A DNA stretch of 64,000 bases from NCBI GenBank assembly GCA_947359465.1, contig OX375876.1, forward strand, positions 120,337,444 through 120,401,443. The letters are read 5' to 3'. The DNA is from Metellina segmentata. Lineage: Eukaryota; Arthropoda; Arachnida; Araneae; Tetragnathidae. Made by a program: the position numbers and the translations under genes. Under the pieces are notes generated by a model, which did not search any database, was not told the origin of the DNA, and worked only from the letters and a program-made list of their open reading frames with translations. Below are positions 36,276-47,412 of this stretch, in pieces (positions within the stretch are counted from its first letter, which is position 1; each line of letters begins with the position of its first letter).

Positions 36276-38215
36276 CAACAAAATAGCTATGTGTAATTCC
36301 TCATTTCCGAGAGTATTGAGGAAGCGGCAACCATTCAATAATTCCAAGATTTGGATTTTGATCACCACGCATATCTACGCAAACAGGATATCTACACTTT
36401 TGCCCAGGAAATCATGAATCTGGTAATTATAGGCTGTTCACCCCTGTCGATTGCAATTTATTATCGAACGTGCATAAATAATAGCCAAATAACAGACACT
36501 ATTGGCTCTTGTTAATGTGTCTCCTAGACGAAGTAAGAAAAAGCGCCTGATCAAGACTTATGCGCTATAGACATATAATGGTTGTTTCTTTTCTCTTGTC
36601 TAAATAGCAATACCATTTAAGGGGCTACATAAAGCAGGAATCGCCTTTTAGTCGTTCTATTCTAGAAATGGAGTATAAAAGCGTTTTGACTGTTAAAAAA
36701 AACAATGACAACATCAAAGATATACGTAAGGGGATGCATTTCATATTGAACAATAAGTTTTGTTTTATACATTACAAGCAAAATGTTTTGGTGTACTTTA
36801 TTTCAATGGTCGTAATATACATTTCAAGAAAAAAAATAATTTCAACTGACCAGTAATCAAAGTATTAAAAATGTTTCGAACGTTTTCGCTGTTTTAAGTT
36901 TTTTACAATTGTAATATATGATATCTATTTTAGAAAATATTTACTTCTTTCTTCACATAATCGTGAAAGAGTTTATACAAATTATTGTTAGTTATTTTTA
37001 CCATCTTTCTTTCTGAAAGAGTATAAACACAGGAAAAACGGATTTTATACAATATTTTAAACATTATCTAGTATCTCAAATTTTTATCCAATGCCAAAAA
37101 CTATCGAAAACATCAAACAATATTTCAAACCTCTATATTCATTTTGCATACGTTTGCACTATTTTCTAAGAAATGGAGATTGGTCACACGTAAATTTGTA
37201 CACCTCTGTCTTATCGAGATTTCCGCGTCCAATACTGGTAGGATAGAGGACGGATGGACATCCAGCTATTTCCTTACCTTGTGATACCTTTCTCATCAAT
37301 TTTATAAAATAGACTGCAGCTTTCAGAACAGAAATAAGCGTGCTAACCTATCGGAGAGTCAAATATATTCCACGTTTAAATTTGGAAAGCCAAACTTCGC
37401 TTCGCAACAAAAAACGCGAACTTCCCCCAGAGGTACAAGACGAGCACACAGAACCTCAAATCACGAAAGAAACTTCGAAAAAGTAAAAAAAAAAAACGCT
37501 CTTCCACTTCTGCTAACTTCACATAAATTTGTTCCATGAAATCCACCTGAGGCGGCAGCGGAGGCTGGAGCAGTGACTCAATTCTGGAACAGTGACTCTA
37601 AAGACTGATGTGAGCGTGTGACTGTGCCATCAAGTTGGACCCTTCTCTTACTAGGACCTGCCCTATCCCTTAATGTTATGCTGAGGGCTTAATGTCCCCT
37701 TAGCACGAACGACACGGTATCGATTGGTGGAACGCTCTCTAAAGCCCCTATTGGAGGACCAGGGGTGGAAGGGAGTTATCCTTCCCGCTCTACAGATCTT
37801 ATTTTAGTGCGGGGCTACTGAAGCCCCTTGTGTCCTGAGAGAAAAGTCCAGACTTAACGAGTGGCGAGTATGTCATAAAAAGAGATCAGGAATCTTCGCT
37901 TAAGTGTTATGGAAGAAATGTCTGGACGCTCGGTGGGGGTAGAGAAAATCAATTGGAAATAATGTGATTTTGTCATCTAGTTGGGTGAGTTTCATGGCGC
38001 AAGGGCCATAATTGTGGGCAAGTTGCATCAAGCACAGTACGAACAACGCCAAGCAAGGATTTTACCATCTGATATGGTAAAACAATAGCGCTGTGGTAAG
38101 CATGATGATTGGCGCCGTGACTTATAGTTTATGTGAGGATACAGACCCTTTAACCTCACAAGGGGACATAATGGGTCTACATGACGGCCACAAATGGAGA
38201 ACGATGACAGAAGTA
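36276..38215. other. No gene recognised
   Basis: Mostly AT-rich. 37540-37900 is a more G+C-balanced single-copy block with no domain in any frame. Confidence 0.45.
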
Positions 38216-38497
38216 AAATGTAGAAAGACAGAGTTCTGAAAAAGAAAGACAGAGTTCTGAGAAAGAAAGACAGAGTTCTGGGAAAGAAAGACATAGTTAT
38301 GGGAAATAAAGACATAGTTCTGGGAAAGAAAGACAGAGTTCTGGGGAAGAAAGATAGAGTTCTGGGAAATAAAGACAGAGTTCTGGGAAAGAAAGACAGA
38401 GTTCTGGGAAAGAAAGACTGACTTCTGGGAAAGGAAGACAGAGTTCTGGGAAAGAAAGACAGAGTTCTGGGAAAGAAAGACAGAAGTCTGAAAAAAG
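38216..38497. repeat. 21-bp minisatellite, about 13 copies
   Basis: Unit gacagagttctgggaaagaaa, with variants (aaataaagacatagttctgg, gacttctgggaaaggaa). Because 21 is a multiple of three, minus-strand frames read as a periodic peptide (SFPELCL repeated); this is a consequence of the array, not evidence of a gene. Confidence 0.97.
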
Positions 38498-39564
38498 TCC
38501 AGAGACCAGAAGTTTGGAAGAAAAGGTGTGCTGGAGTCGCATGGAGGTGATTTTACATGATCATTCCGATTGGTGCAATGAACACCAGTGCAGGTAAAAT
38601 TATAAAGTGACTTACATAAAAATTAAATAAACCTAACAGGTTGTCCAATATTCAGTGTTGTACTTCAACCATCTCAATATCCACCGATACAATCACTATT
38701 TTACAGCTCAGATGAATAGATTAAGGTGTTTGTACCCAATAGAAATCCTGAAAATCGAACAGAAAGTCTAAATTTTTTGTATTGCTTCAAAATATTCTTC
38801 AATTATTTAGCTTTCAATCAATGCCAAGATCTTGAAAGTATTCGAAATAGTTTTCTAGTTACAAGGGTTTTTATTAAGAACTGTCACCATAAATAGACAT
38901 GTTTCCAAAACATTAAACTCGATTTCTAAAGAAACAAGTTTTTGCAACATGGTGTTTTGTTCAAACAATGATAACTCAACAATAAATGAATCTATTATAA
39001 TTATTTTTATATCATTATAATCTATATAATACAGTGGACGGTTTGAACCTCAATCAGAATTATCAGTTAAGAAATAACATTTTTAATGGATTTTTAAATA
39101 CTAAATTTCCAGAAACAATCTTGATATTTTATGCATCCTTGGCAAAAAAAGTTGTAACAGAAAATTTCTTTTCTCTAGCAACTTGAATTGAGGGTCAAAA
39201 CATAGGAATAATATTGGAAATAATTTCCGACTAGAATTGTCTTTCTAGACAAGTTAAAATTTGAGATATCACTTTTCAAAACTGCCGTGACATCCTGAAA
39301 AAACTCCTGTGTGCTTGACCCTAAAGAAGGGTTACTTGGAAGTTAGGCCTGCGTGTTAATTAGCTCATTATATCTTAATTAGCTAATTCATAATTAATTG
39401 AATATGATTTTTTTCTCACTAAAATGGTTTTAAGCATAAACCAAAGACCTGCTGTGAAAAAACTGGATTTTTAAAACTAAAATTTAAAAAACTACTAGTG
39501 TGTGCGTACACCTTAAAAGAATAAAGCACTTACACCGTGAAGTTTCATGCTTAAGCGTTGTAAA
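38498..39564. other. No gene recognised
   Basis: AT-rich intergenic DNA. Confidence 0.45.
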
Positions 39565-39740
39565 AAGTGTGGGGCTAGTACTCTTTCCCTCGGTTTAGGT
39601 ACTTTCAGGTTCAAATCCCGGTCTAGGCATGAATGATTGGAAGCTACCTTAAGCCTTACATCTCAGTATAATAATAACCATACCCTGGGTTTAACTCGGT
39701 AGACTACCATTTCATTTATGTTCAAAGCATACACTAGTAA
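39565..39740 (+). mobile_element. Decayed tRNA-derived SINE-like fragment
   Basis: ggttcaaatcccggtctagg at 39609 is a good RNA polymerase III B-box, preceded by a degenerate A-box-like gggctagtactctt. Downstream, cataccctgggtttaactcg appears unrelated to SINE-A or SINE-B. Confidence 0.4.
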
Positions 39741-41513
39741 TAGTTCACAATGTTTTAATAATTATTCCATACTTAATTTTATAATTAGTTAGAGCAACTG
39801 AAACAAAAATTAATTCATTTTGTATGCATGTAACTGAATGCAATTTTCATAATTAATAAATACTAGGCAATTCATGAACAGAATTGTTAGTTTCCTATTC
39901 CTAGATTTTCTTCCATTCCTGTTATTTTCACCGTCCAGTTTTAATATTTTAAATTAACAACGGGATTCTAGGTAATTCAAACAAAAGTCGATCTGGGGAG
40001 TTTTCATTTAGTTAAAATCATTTTCGCTATTTCAAAGCATTAACTTTAATACAAGATTAGAGATGCGAAGAGAACGGGTTTTATACAAGTTTCATTTTCC
40101 AATCTACGCAATCGCGTTGATTGTATTTCGGGGATTTGTTTAACTGAATTCGCTTCGAAACTTTGTAGTTGAAAAGAGATTAAAGGATGAGTAAATCTTA
40201 AAAATTAAACTCATATATTTCATGAATTTAGAGTAAAATCAAGTCACCGAGCAGTGAGAAAATGAAACGAGAAATTGTATGAATAATTAAATGTTGCTTT
40301 CATATAAATTCAAGGAACACCTACAACTGTAACTGGTGTCATATGGTTTCAGCTCTATTTCTCACAAAATTTAATATTTCTAAGAACTAGCGTTATTAGT
40401 TTATTTTTCCAAGAATATATAACTTTCATTTTACAACATGAAATAATGTAGAAATGCGTCCGGATTAGACAATTAATATTAAATTCACATAGTTCTAATA
40501 ATTTACTTTTACATATATACTTAATATATCTCGCCATACGAGTACGCAAATTTTAGTGAGCTTTTTCATAACACCGTTTCCAGATGTGCTTGCACTGTAA
40601 TTCATTTTCGAAATGAATCAAGCATTCCGTTGAATAAAATATGTTTCGTTCGGTGCAGGAATTCATTTACTGACATTTATTGAAGGCACTAAATCCTTAT
40701 TTTCTTGAGAAATGCATAGTCAAATTGTAATCTGTTGTTACATATATATAAAACTATATGGCCAAAAGGCCTATGATTTTTTTTCGGAATAAAACATTAG
40801 CAGGCTTTCAGCAGCTGAAGAGTAAATAATATTGATAAATTGTGCCGATTCAGAAAAAAACCGTAGCACAAACGTGAATATTTATGTCGAATGTTGTTGG
40901 ATTGTGATGCTGAACACGACTGTGGGTTGTATCTTCTAAAATATTTTGGAAAAATCTATTCAAATATATAAAGAGCATTTTAAAACGGTTTTAACTGCAC
41001 ATTTTACACTTAGTTTTCTTGTGAACGGGTGAGCACGTGGCACGATTGTATGGTTTTAAGGGGGAAATTTTGAGCTCCCAAAACACGAATGTGCGGTGGG
41101 ATCTTCTTTAAAGCTCTGTACGTGATCTTTTCAAATTTGAAAGAACATTTCGAAATAGTTTAAATTGAAGATTTTAAAAATTGTTTTATTGTGTTTTCTA
41201 TGACTAAAGAAAGGTTTTTGTGGACAAATGTAAGCAAAACACGTCCGAGAGCAGTATGTTTTTAAACCTTTTGTCTATATATATTCAAACATACCAATAA
41301 CATTATTCTATGACAGTTTAAACGGAATATTTTGAAACTGATTTTCGTGTAAAGAGATTAACATTTTTGACAGTGCCGAAGAATTCTTAAATGAACACAA
41401 GCAAAGGTGGAAAAAACGAACGGGATATGTTGGGACACGACAGCTTGGTTTAAGTCATAGTATACGTCAGTGCGGCCACATGGATTATTCAAGCCAACCG
41501 TCCCTTAAGTTTG
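39741..41513. other. No gene recognised
   Basis: AT-rich intergenic DNA. Weak ~190-bp periodicity may exist at 40900-41350 (attttaaaacggttttaac and atttcgaaatagtttaaat) but is too diverged to annotate. Confidence 0.4.
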
Positions 41514-42287
41514 ATTCTATAACAAACAAATCGACGCACCAAGACATAGTTGGCCGATTGCAATAAAAATGGGTAGGTGTGACGAACATGCAATAGAAAA
41601 CCAATTTCTGAACAATTGAATGATTTATTTCAGAGTTTGACCGTTACACAGGGATGAAGTCAATAAGGCCTTGGTCCACCTCTGGCTTGAATGCAAGCTG
41701 TCACCCGATGTGACATCGACTGAAAAAGTTCCGAGATGGTGTCCTGCGGAATTTCTTCTTGGCAAATTGTCTCCAACTGTCGGGCTAAATAGTCAACATT
41801 TCTTAATGGTTACAATCGCTTTCCTATGATGTCCCAAATTTGCTCTATGGGAGAGAGAGATTAGGAGACCTAGATGTCCAAAGAAGTGATGGGAAAGCTT
41901 GGAGGCAATTCATAGCAACACGTGCCTTGTGCGGCCGGGCATTATCTTGTTGAAAAGTAAGTCCGGGATGTCGCAAAAGGAACGGTAACACAACCGGTTG
42001 TAGAATGTCGTATACATAACGCTGTGCTGTATGTGTGCCAGAAATGACTATCAAAGGGGTTCGGCTATCAAAGGAGATGACACCCCTGATCATAACGAGC
42101 TTTTGTGATCATGTGTGGTGTGCAATAGCAATTACTGGATCTCCACGCTGCCCTAGACGTGTCCATACAAGTCTGTGGATGTCGTCAGGACACAGATGAA
42201 AAAGCAACGCGCCACTAAAGACTATTATTTCAAAGTTGATCGAGCCTAGGATAACTCTTTCTTGATGCGTCGATTTTTTTAATAGAG
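41514..42287 (-). mobile_element. Tc1-like element (family A), internally deleted, both ends present
   Basis: The left end reads ctataacaaacaaatcgacg; the right end read on the minus strand gives ctctattaaaaaaatcgacg, so terminal inverted repeats are preserved, sharing atcgacgcaccaag (cacc/catc). The same end is found at 623. A flanking TA follows the right end. The 774-bp length against the usual 1.3 kb reflects loss of the 5' part of the gene between about 42235 and the right end. Confidence 0.82.
41669..42235 (-). pseudogene. Tc1-like transposase, catalytic C-terminal half
   Basis: Minus-strand reading gives IVFSGA (normally IVFSDES, so the first catalytic Asp is lost), LCPDDIHRLVW, GVISFDSRTPLIVI, TAQRYVYDILQPVVLPF, GLTFQQDNARPH (second Asp intact), RSPNLSLP, then after a frameshift LSPIEQIWDIIGKRL (Glu intact) and IPQDTISELFQSM to CIQARGGPRPY and a stop near 41669. 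It also has an in-frame stop near 42095. The DNA-binding half is absent. A matching N-terminal half of the same family is at 2090-2562. Confidence 0.92.
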
Positions 42288-42312
42288 TATATCAACATTG
42301 AATGCTCGATCA

Positions 42313-43032
42313 TCACTCAATTCGCCCGTCAATGATGTCAGCGGGGTGTGTACATCGTCTGTAACATTTAAACTTGTCCCACAATCGTATGTCCTTCATT
42401 GAGCAACGGTGTAGTTGCATGAATTGTAGTCGCTCTATGATCACATCAACAACGGTGGTATTGTTTCTTGATAAATTTGTTTTACAATGACTACGCAACA
42501 TGAAATCATTCACATTGGAATAAGGAAACTCGCGGCGAAGTAATGATATCATCCTAGTGTTCCGTGACTGCTTCAAGTTCCTTTCAAACCAAAGTCTATC
42601 ACCAACATTACACGAATATTCAATTTCATTATTTATGAATACTGCATGGTAGTGTCTATTAGCATTGTCCCAAAATCTCACATATTCATCTCTCCGCACA
42701 TATATCATAATTGGTGCATTCGCTGCCGATGCCGATGGGTGATTCTCATTACCTATATCCATGGGTTGAACAACGTTATTCGATATTGAGGCGTTTATGT
42801 CTTCAGATTTGTTATTCGTGTCAAACTGAGCGGTGGAAGGACTTGGCACATTCGTGACAGGCGTTGGTTCACATTGACTGTGCGACGGCTCAAATTTTAG
42901 GCGCTCTCGCCGAGCACGTTGACACTCAGCATTGGATGCTCGGATCTTCTTGGATTCCCCATCTGTCAAACTTTTTTCCTGTTGACGTTTTCTATATAGC
43001 TTCTTGTATTTATTGTGCATATATGTGGACAT
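42313..43032 (-). CDS. Intact 239-residue ORF, unrecognised, possibly transposon-derived
   Basis: This is the longest uninterrupted frame in the window that is not explained by a repeat. I choose the ATG at 43032 (MSTYMHNKYKKLYRKR); the frame is open further upstream but only with non-ATG codons. Residues 1-45 are strongly basic, with a SNAECQRARRERL stretch like the S/TNAERQRxxRExL motif seen at the start of several invertebrate transposon-encoded and Helitron-like proteins. Residues ~46-105 are Ser/Thr/Asn/Pro-rich and probably unstructured. Residues ~105-239 look folded, with charged and aromatic blocks (YVRRDEYVRFWDNANRHYHA, NVGDRLWFERNL, MISLLRREFPY). There are no signal peptide or membrane segments. 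It ends 25 bp from the right end of a Tc1-like element. It could be a live gene of an unknown mobile element, a domesticated protein, or a single-exon host gene. Confidence 0.6.
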   Translation of the reverse strand: MSTYMHNKYKKLYRKRQQEKSLTDGESKKIRASNAECQRARRERLKFEPSHSQCEPTPVTNVPSPSTAQFDTNNKSEDINASISNNVVQPMDIGNENHPSASAANAPIMIYVRRDEYVRFWDNANRHYHAVFINNEIEYSCNVGDRLWFERNLKQSRNTRMISLLRREFPYSNVNDFMLRSHCKTNLSRNNTTVVDVIIERLQFMQLHRCSMKDIRLWDKFKCYRRCTHPADIIDGRIE

Positions 43033-43320
43033 TATGAAATGTTTGCAAAATTTCCACACTTTCGATAGTTAAACAAGACAGTTCGATATCTAAACAAATA
43101 TTAAATATTAAGGTTTTATTTCTATTATTATTTATAAAACGCAAAGAGACGAAACAAATTACATATCAAAAGTCGTACTCGTACAAAGAATGTCGGAGCT
43201 ACACTAAATTAATGTGATCGGCAGTGCACATTTTCGTGACTCAATTTTACGCTGCGAATGCATTAGCCGATGACGTCAATGAGTGTTTGTAACATTATGT
43301 GTTTATATATACATATGATG
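43033..43320 (-). promoter_or_regulatory. Possible 5' region of the 239-residue ORF
   Basis: On the minus strand, upstream of the ORF, lie a TATA-like tatgtatatataaac (43301-43317), a perfect CRE palindrome TGACGTCA (43271-43278), and a pyrimidine-poor candidate acceptor tatttgtttag ending at 43090. Together they could form a promoter and a 5' UTR intron. None is strong alone in AT-rich DNA. Confidence 0.25.
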
Positions 43321-44736
43321 CTCAATTAAATGCAATCGTTCATTTTGTTTTTATATTTTTCAAGACATTAATTTTTTTGTGATTCCCGTTTTTTGTGACA
43401 CTCAATACTTAATAGTGGTACCACAGTTTTGAAAAGTAAGACGTGTTCTACGTAAAAATATAAATCAAAGGCAACAGCATTTGATGAGGAGTGTAAGAAA
43501 GCCCAGAAGGCTACAATCCAATGAACTAGAGAATATAGAGATTGAAAATCTTCGCAATAATACTTCCTAGCTCATCTCAACTCTTCGATCTATAAGTCGG
43601 TAGAAAACTGGAACATAAGAAATGATCCAATTTTATTTTTCCCCATCGCATTCGTATGATTTGTTCAACTTTTTAAGTCACGATTAACATCATATGATGA
43701 ATTCGAAACCTTTCTAAATACAGTATGAAAGTTTTTCTTCTAGTGTTTACCAAACTATCATGAGAATATATTTATTTACTATCGGTATAATTTTTAAAAG
43801 AAGAAGTTAGATAGGAATTCTTTAATTTATTTAATATTTAGATTTCAGCCATGGAAGAAATACTAGAAGCTTATAAAAAGCAATATCTTAAACATTTAAC
43901 CACTCACCTAGCGTATAAGATTAATTAACAAAATTAATCGCTTTTTTAACCATCCCGATTATTTTATTAATTAAGAAAGGATAACAAAAATATGAAGCTT
44001 ATAAATAAAAAGTTGAAAATCTTAATCAGGCTTAAGTAATATTTGCACACTTGAAAAATGCCTTGTTATAAGAATCTGTTCTTAATCTCCGATAATTAAA
44101 GATCTCACTTTGTGACAAAAATATGTATAATTTCTTTTAACTACCATTTTTATGTATAAAATAGGCTGTTAAAAATATGCAGTCACAAACTTTTCTTTTA
44201 TATTTGATATGGAATTGTACGTAACAGTGTAAAAACACTAATCATACTAATTAGGATGAGAGTTAGAAAATACTAGTACAATATTTGATGTAACAACAAA
44301 TCGCTTTAGGAATCAAACATGTATGAATGAGAGTCCTAAGAAACCATGAGTCAAATTGAAATCTGTTATCATTACAGTGTATAGAATAGGCTTTGCTGTT
44401 TAATATAGAACAATCCTTTGGTTACGTAAAACTGCAGTAATAATAGTAAATCCAACTTAACTGTTTACTAGAAATAAAAGAGAGATTGATTTTTCAAATT
44501 CACTCTGTGGCAAAAAATTCGAAGTACCTAGACGTTAATGCCAAAGTTCGGTTGGAATGAAAGTTATCGTGCGTGATGTAAGGGTAAAAATAACGATACT
44601 ATCACAGCATAAAATCTAGATATATTTTCATGAATGTAAAATTACATCATAAGGCACGTATAAATTTTCAAGCCGAACAGTTTGTGAGCCTCTAGTTCTC
44701 ATGAATTGGACTGGATTTTGGGCGCCAAACGAGCGG
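43321..44736. other. No gene recognised
   Basis: AT-rich intergenic DNA with no notable open frame or repeat. Confidence 0.5.
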
Positions 44737-45001
44737 CTAGTGAACCGTTAGTGACGATCCGCTTCCTATCGGTTTTACGACGAACACAAAGGCGTTCTGG
44801 GTTCAGATTCGGACGGCGTCGTGAGTAGTTCGTTACTTTTCTTGTGCTCGCGAGCCTCCAGGCCCCAACGTCATCACCGGTGGCTGACAAATGACTGCCT
44901 GGTGGTTCGCGGCTGGTTCCTTCCTTTCCCATGGATCGCTGGAAGCAAGTTGTGAAAATAATTTCAACGACCGGTTCACGAGCGGATCGCGAACGGTTCA
45001 A
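44737..45001. mobile_element. Candidate 265-bp MITE with ~22-bp inverted ends
   Basis: The left end gtgaaccgttagtgacgatc (then cgct) and the right end, read on the minus strand, gttgaaccgttcgcgatccg (then ctc) are imperfect inverted repeats. The interior is markedly G+C rich relative to its surroundings and contains a second ccggttcacgagcggatcg. No target duplication is clear. The gaaccgtt-type ends suggest a hAT-like origin, which is a guess. The open frames here are probably chance results of composition. Confidence 0.45.
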
Positions 45002-45076
45002 CTCTCAAATGTATACGCACATATAAAGATCTTAAATCGGTTAGTGGCAAGGCATCGTCTATTATGGCGATACATC

Positions 45077-45091
45077 TCTCTCTCTCTCTAC

Positions 45092-45130
<39 letters not shown>
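45077..45130. repeat. CT and TA microsatellites
   Basis: (CT)n followed by (TA)n, directly abutting the dispersed repeat at 45131. Confidence 0.95.
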
Positions 45131-45136
<6 letters not shown>

Positions 45137-45752
45137 ATCGCGTTTTGGCAACAATGTACGATTGTTTGTTTACCATGAAGCCTCGCGCCTCAATTTTGCT
45201 CAATTGAATTTATAGCGTTATCGGATTAAATTTTATTGAAAAAATAATAATTTTACTCGGTCTGTTACAGTTTGTAATTGCAAATCAAAGAAAGTGGAGA
45301 GTCAATTTAGGGCCATTTAAAAAACGGTCCTTTTCGGGGCCAACAATTATAATTCAACAAGACGCTTGCACTATAACTTTCGACACCAAACTGAATGAAA
45401 AAGTGTGGGTGACTCCAGAGTGCTTTGTGGAAATGTAAACACATACAACATGCTGGGTATTCAATTTCCAAAGCAGCGCTCACATTTCGACTCAAAATTT
45501 GCTCAAAGTTTTCATTTGAATTCTGATTCCAGGGTACTGTATATATATTTTCTGTAATACAGCAAATTTAGGTTTGAAAAATATTTTTTTCGTGTATCAT
45601 ATTTTATAAACAGTCTTTTCTGCTAGGACACATGTCTTCATCAATGCTAGCGAAGAATTCAACTATCAATTTTCGCATCGATCCAATGAGGATTACAAAG
45701 CAATCCTGTGGGGGTTGGCGATCTTTAAAGAGCAGGGGTCGGGCCGCTTAGT
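45131..45752 (+). repeat. ~620-bp dispersed repeat, copy 2, with histone-type stem-loop-like sequence
   Basis: Collinear with 18505-19112. At 45326 GGTCCTTTTCGGGGCC can form the 6-bp stem and 4-nt loop of a histone mRNA 3' end with two wobble pairs, preceded by aaaac and followed by caacaattat; a purine-rich aatgaaaaagtg lies ~60 bp later. A CCAAT box with the same flanks (atccaatgagga) is at 45689. No histone coding sequence is present. Confidence 0.8.
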
Positions 45753-45889
45753 TACTGTATTAACCAAGTAGTGCACACCACAGAGTATCCACGTTTTCAT
45801 AAATTCACGTTTTTGTGTACATTACAAAGAACTTCTAGTTGGTGAGAAGGTGGAATTTACTCTGAATTGAAAACTACGTTATGAGCAAT

Positions 45890-46155
45890 TGATGACGGTC
45901 CAGGAATGAACACAAAATGAGAGATACAAATAAAAACCCTCATAATTTTGAACCACGGTCAGATGACGAAGTCAACACTTGAGGTGGCACCCCACGTTCC
46001 AAACTTACACACCTTCCTCAAGTGAGGATATTTGATGCCACGATGGATGTAATGCGTACCAGCACTCCCACGTACAAAATGGTCTTTGGTTGAATCTCGT
46101 CTAGAACTTCTAGCTTTTCGGCTTCTAACCCGCGACAATATCAACTAGTCTGTTG
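45890..46155 (-). mobile_element. SINE-A copy
   Basis: Landmarks in plus order: tgacggtccaggaatgaa, ttgaaccacggtcagatgac, gaagtcaacacttgagg, ccaaacttacacacc, gtgaggatatttgatgcca, tctttggttgaatctcg. The tRNA-like head end is degraded. Confidence 0.75.
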
Positions 46156-46194
46156 GCAAGTTTCACAGATCAACCTCAGAAGGAAATATCCTAG

Positions 46195-46417
46195 AACAAT
46201 TCGTAATTTTGTACCTCGGTCAGATTATTACGAGGTAAATACCTGAAATGGTTCCCCACTCTGCACGCCAATTACCCACGAGTACGTGAGGATGTTTGAG
46301 ATCACAATAGATATAACGTGCCCCATTCCCCACATACACGACGATCTTTAGTTGGATCAAGGTTTCGAACTGTCAACCCTAATCCATGACTCCACCAACT
46401 AGGCTATCGTGTCCCCT
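46195..46417 (-). mobile_element. SINE-A copy with readable tRNA-like head
   Basis: Read on the minus strand it starts ggggacacgatagcctagtt (A-box), then tgacagttcgaaaccttgat (B-box), the clearest RNA polymerase III promoter of this family here. The body has cacgttatatctattgtg, cctcacgtactcg and atctgaccgaggtacaaaat. Confidence 0.8.
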
Positions 46418-47195
46418 AAGATCTTCTAAACATTGCAAAATATGTTAAGATAGTTGAATACAAACGTCCACGGTTTCCAAAATACCATATAAGAAATCCC
46501 ATAGGAAAAACTTCTTGACGCTGCCAAGCTGACGTTTGGAAACCTGATTCGTTTATTGCCCACAAAAATAACGTTCATCCACAGGAAACGCTGAAAGAAA
46601 CGAGTGGCGAAAATGGATTCGTGCTCCCGACCAAGTGCCTATCATAAAGCCGATACTTCTGGACATCACCCAAATGCACAAACCGAAGGATGTATCGAGT
46701 TCAGAATATCGCCCGTGCATTAGATTAAGCATACACGGCGAGAAGGGGTAAACGATGTTTCGATTCGGATGTGATCCGCATCTAAAGAAACCGTTATTTT
46801 TTCGCCGACTGGTGACGGTAACAAATAGTCCGGACTCCCCCACTAAATGTTATTTGGAATTCTACCCTCGTGCTGGTTAAGTGGCTTTATCCTCTTCATG
46901 CCGAAAGAAGAGGTTCTCACTCTGTTGGCGAGGTTGTCCTCTTATTTTATTTCGATCTTCTCAAAGGAATGCGGAGTCTTCAAATACATGACGTTTAACA
47001 CCTTCGAGGCAGTGAGACATCTTGAGTTCCAATGTCTTCGAAAGGTAAAGCTTAGGAGTGTACATTTTCCAAGGCCTGTAACCCCTTAATGGCTTGAAAT
47101 TTTATCTATTTTGAAATCCGACTGACGACTTCTTTACTTAAAGGGAAAATGGTGGCACACTAGCGATGAAGTAAAAACTAAAATTCAATTTAGAA
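46418..47195. other. No confident gene
   Basis: A G+C-balanced block between SINE copies. Open frames of 96 codons (minus, 46553-46843) and 80 codons (plus, 46847-47089) have no recognisable domain. Confidence 0.4.
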
Positions 47196-47408
47196 CAACA
47201 AAAAATGTGTCTGTACCGTGTGTGTCTGTCTTGTACAGTAGTGGCTAGTGGCCTCAAATGTCCTCACGTTGGCGTGGTGTGGAAGTTCGGGAGTGAAGTG
47301 TCTTTACAGGAGATGCTTCGTCATCTGATAGTGAGTCAAAATTACATGTTCCTCTTTGGGATTGATCCCAGACCTCCACCAATATCCCGTTGTGTTGTAA
47401 GACGTTAG
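47196..47408 (+). mobile_element. SINE-A copy, opposite orientation, 5' truncated
   Basis: It contains ggcctcaaatgtcctcacg, gtggtgtggaagttcggga, ttcgtcatctgatagtg and gggattgatcccagacctcc. It ends with the family 3' tail cccgttgtgttgtaagacgt. The piggyBac-like element starts at the TTAA immediately after this tail. Confidence 0.75.
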
Positions 47409-47412
47409 TTAA

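Noticed and set aside
38028..38542. Minus-strand frames encoding repeated SFPELCL
   Set aside because: Product of a 21-bp unit divisible by three; no start context, signal or conserved domain.
44699..45178. 95-100 codon frames on both strands
   Set aside because: They coincide with the G+C-rich MITE candidate and the CT/TA microsatellite; open by composition only.
46553..47089. Frames of 96 and 80 codons between SINE copies
   Set aside because: No domain, opposite strands abutting, and no sign of splicing or similarity to a known family.
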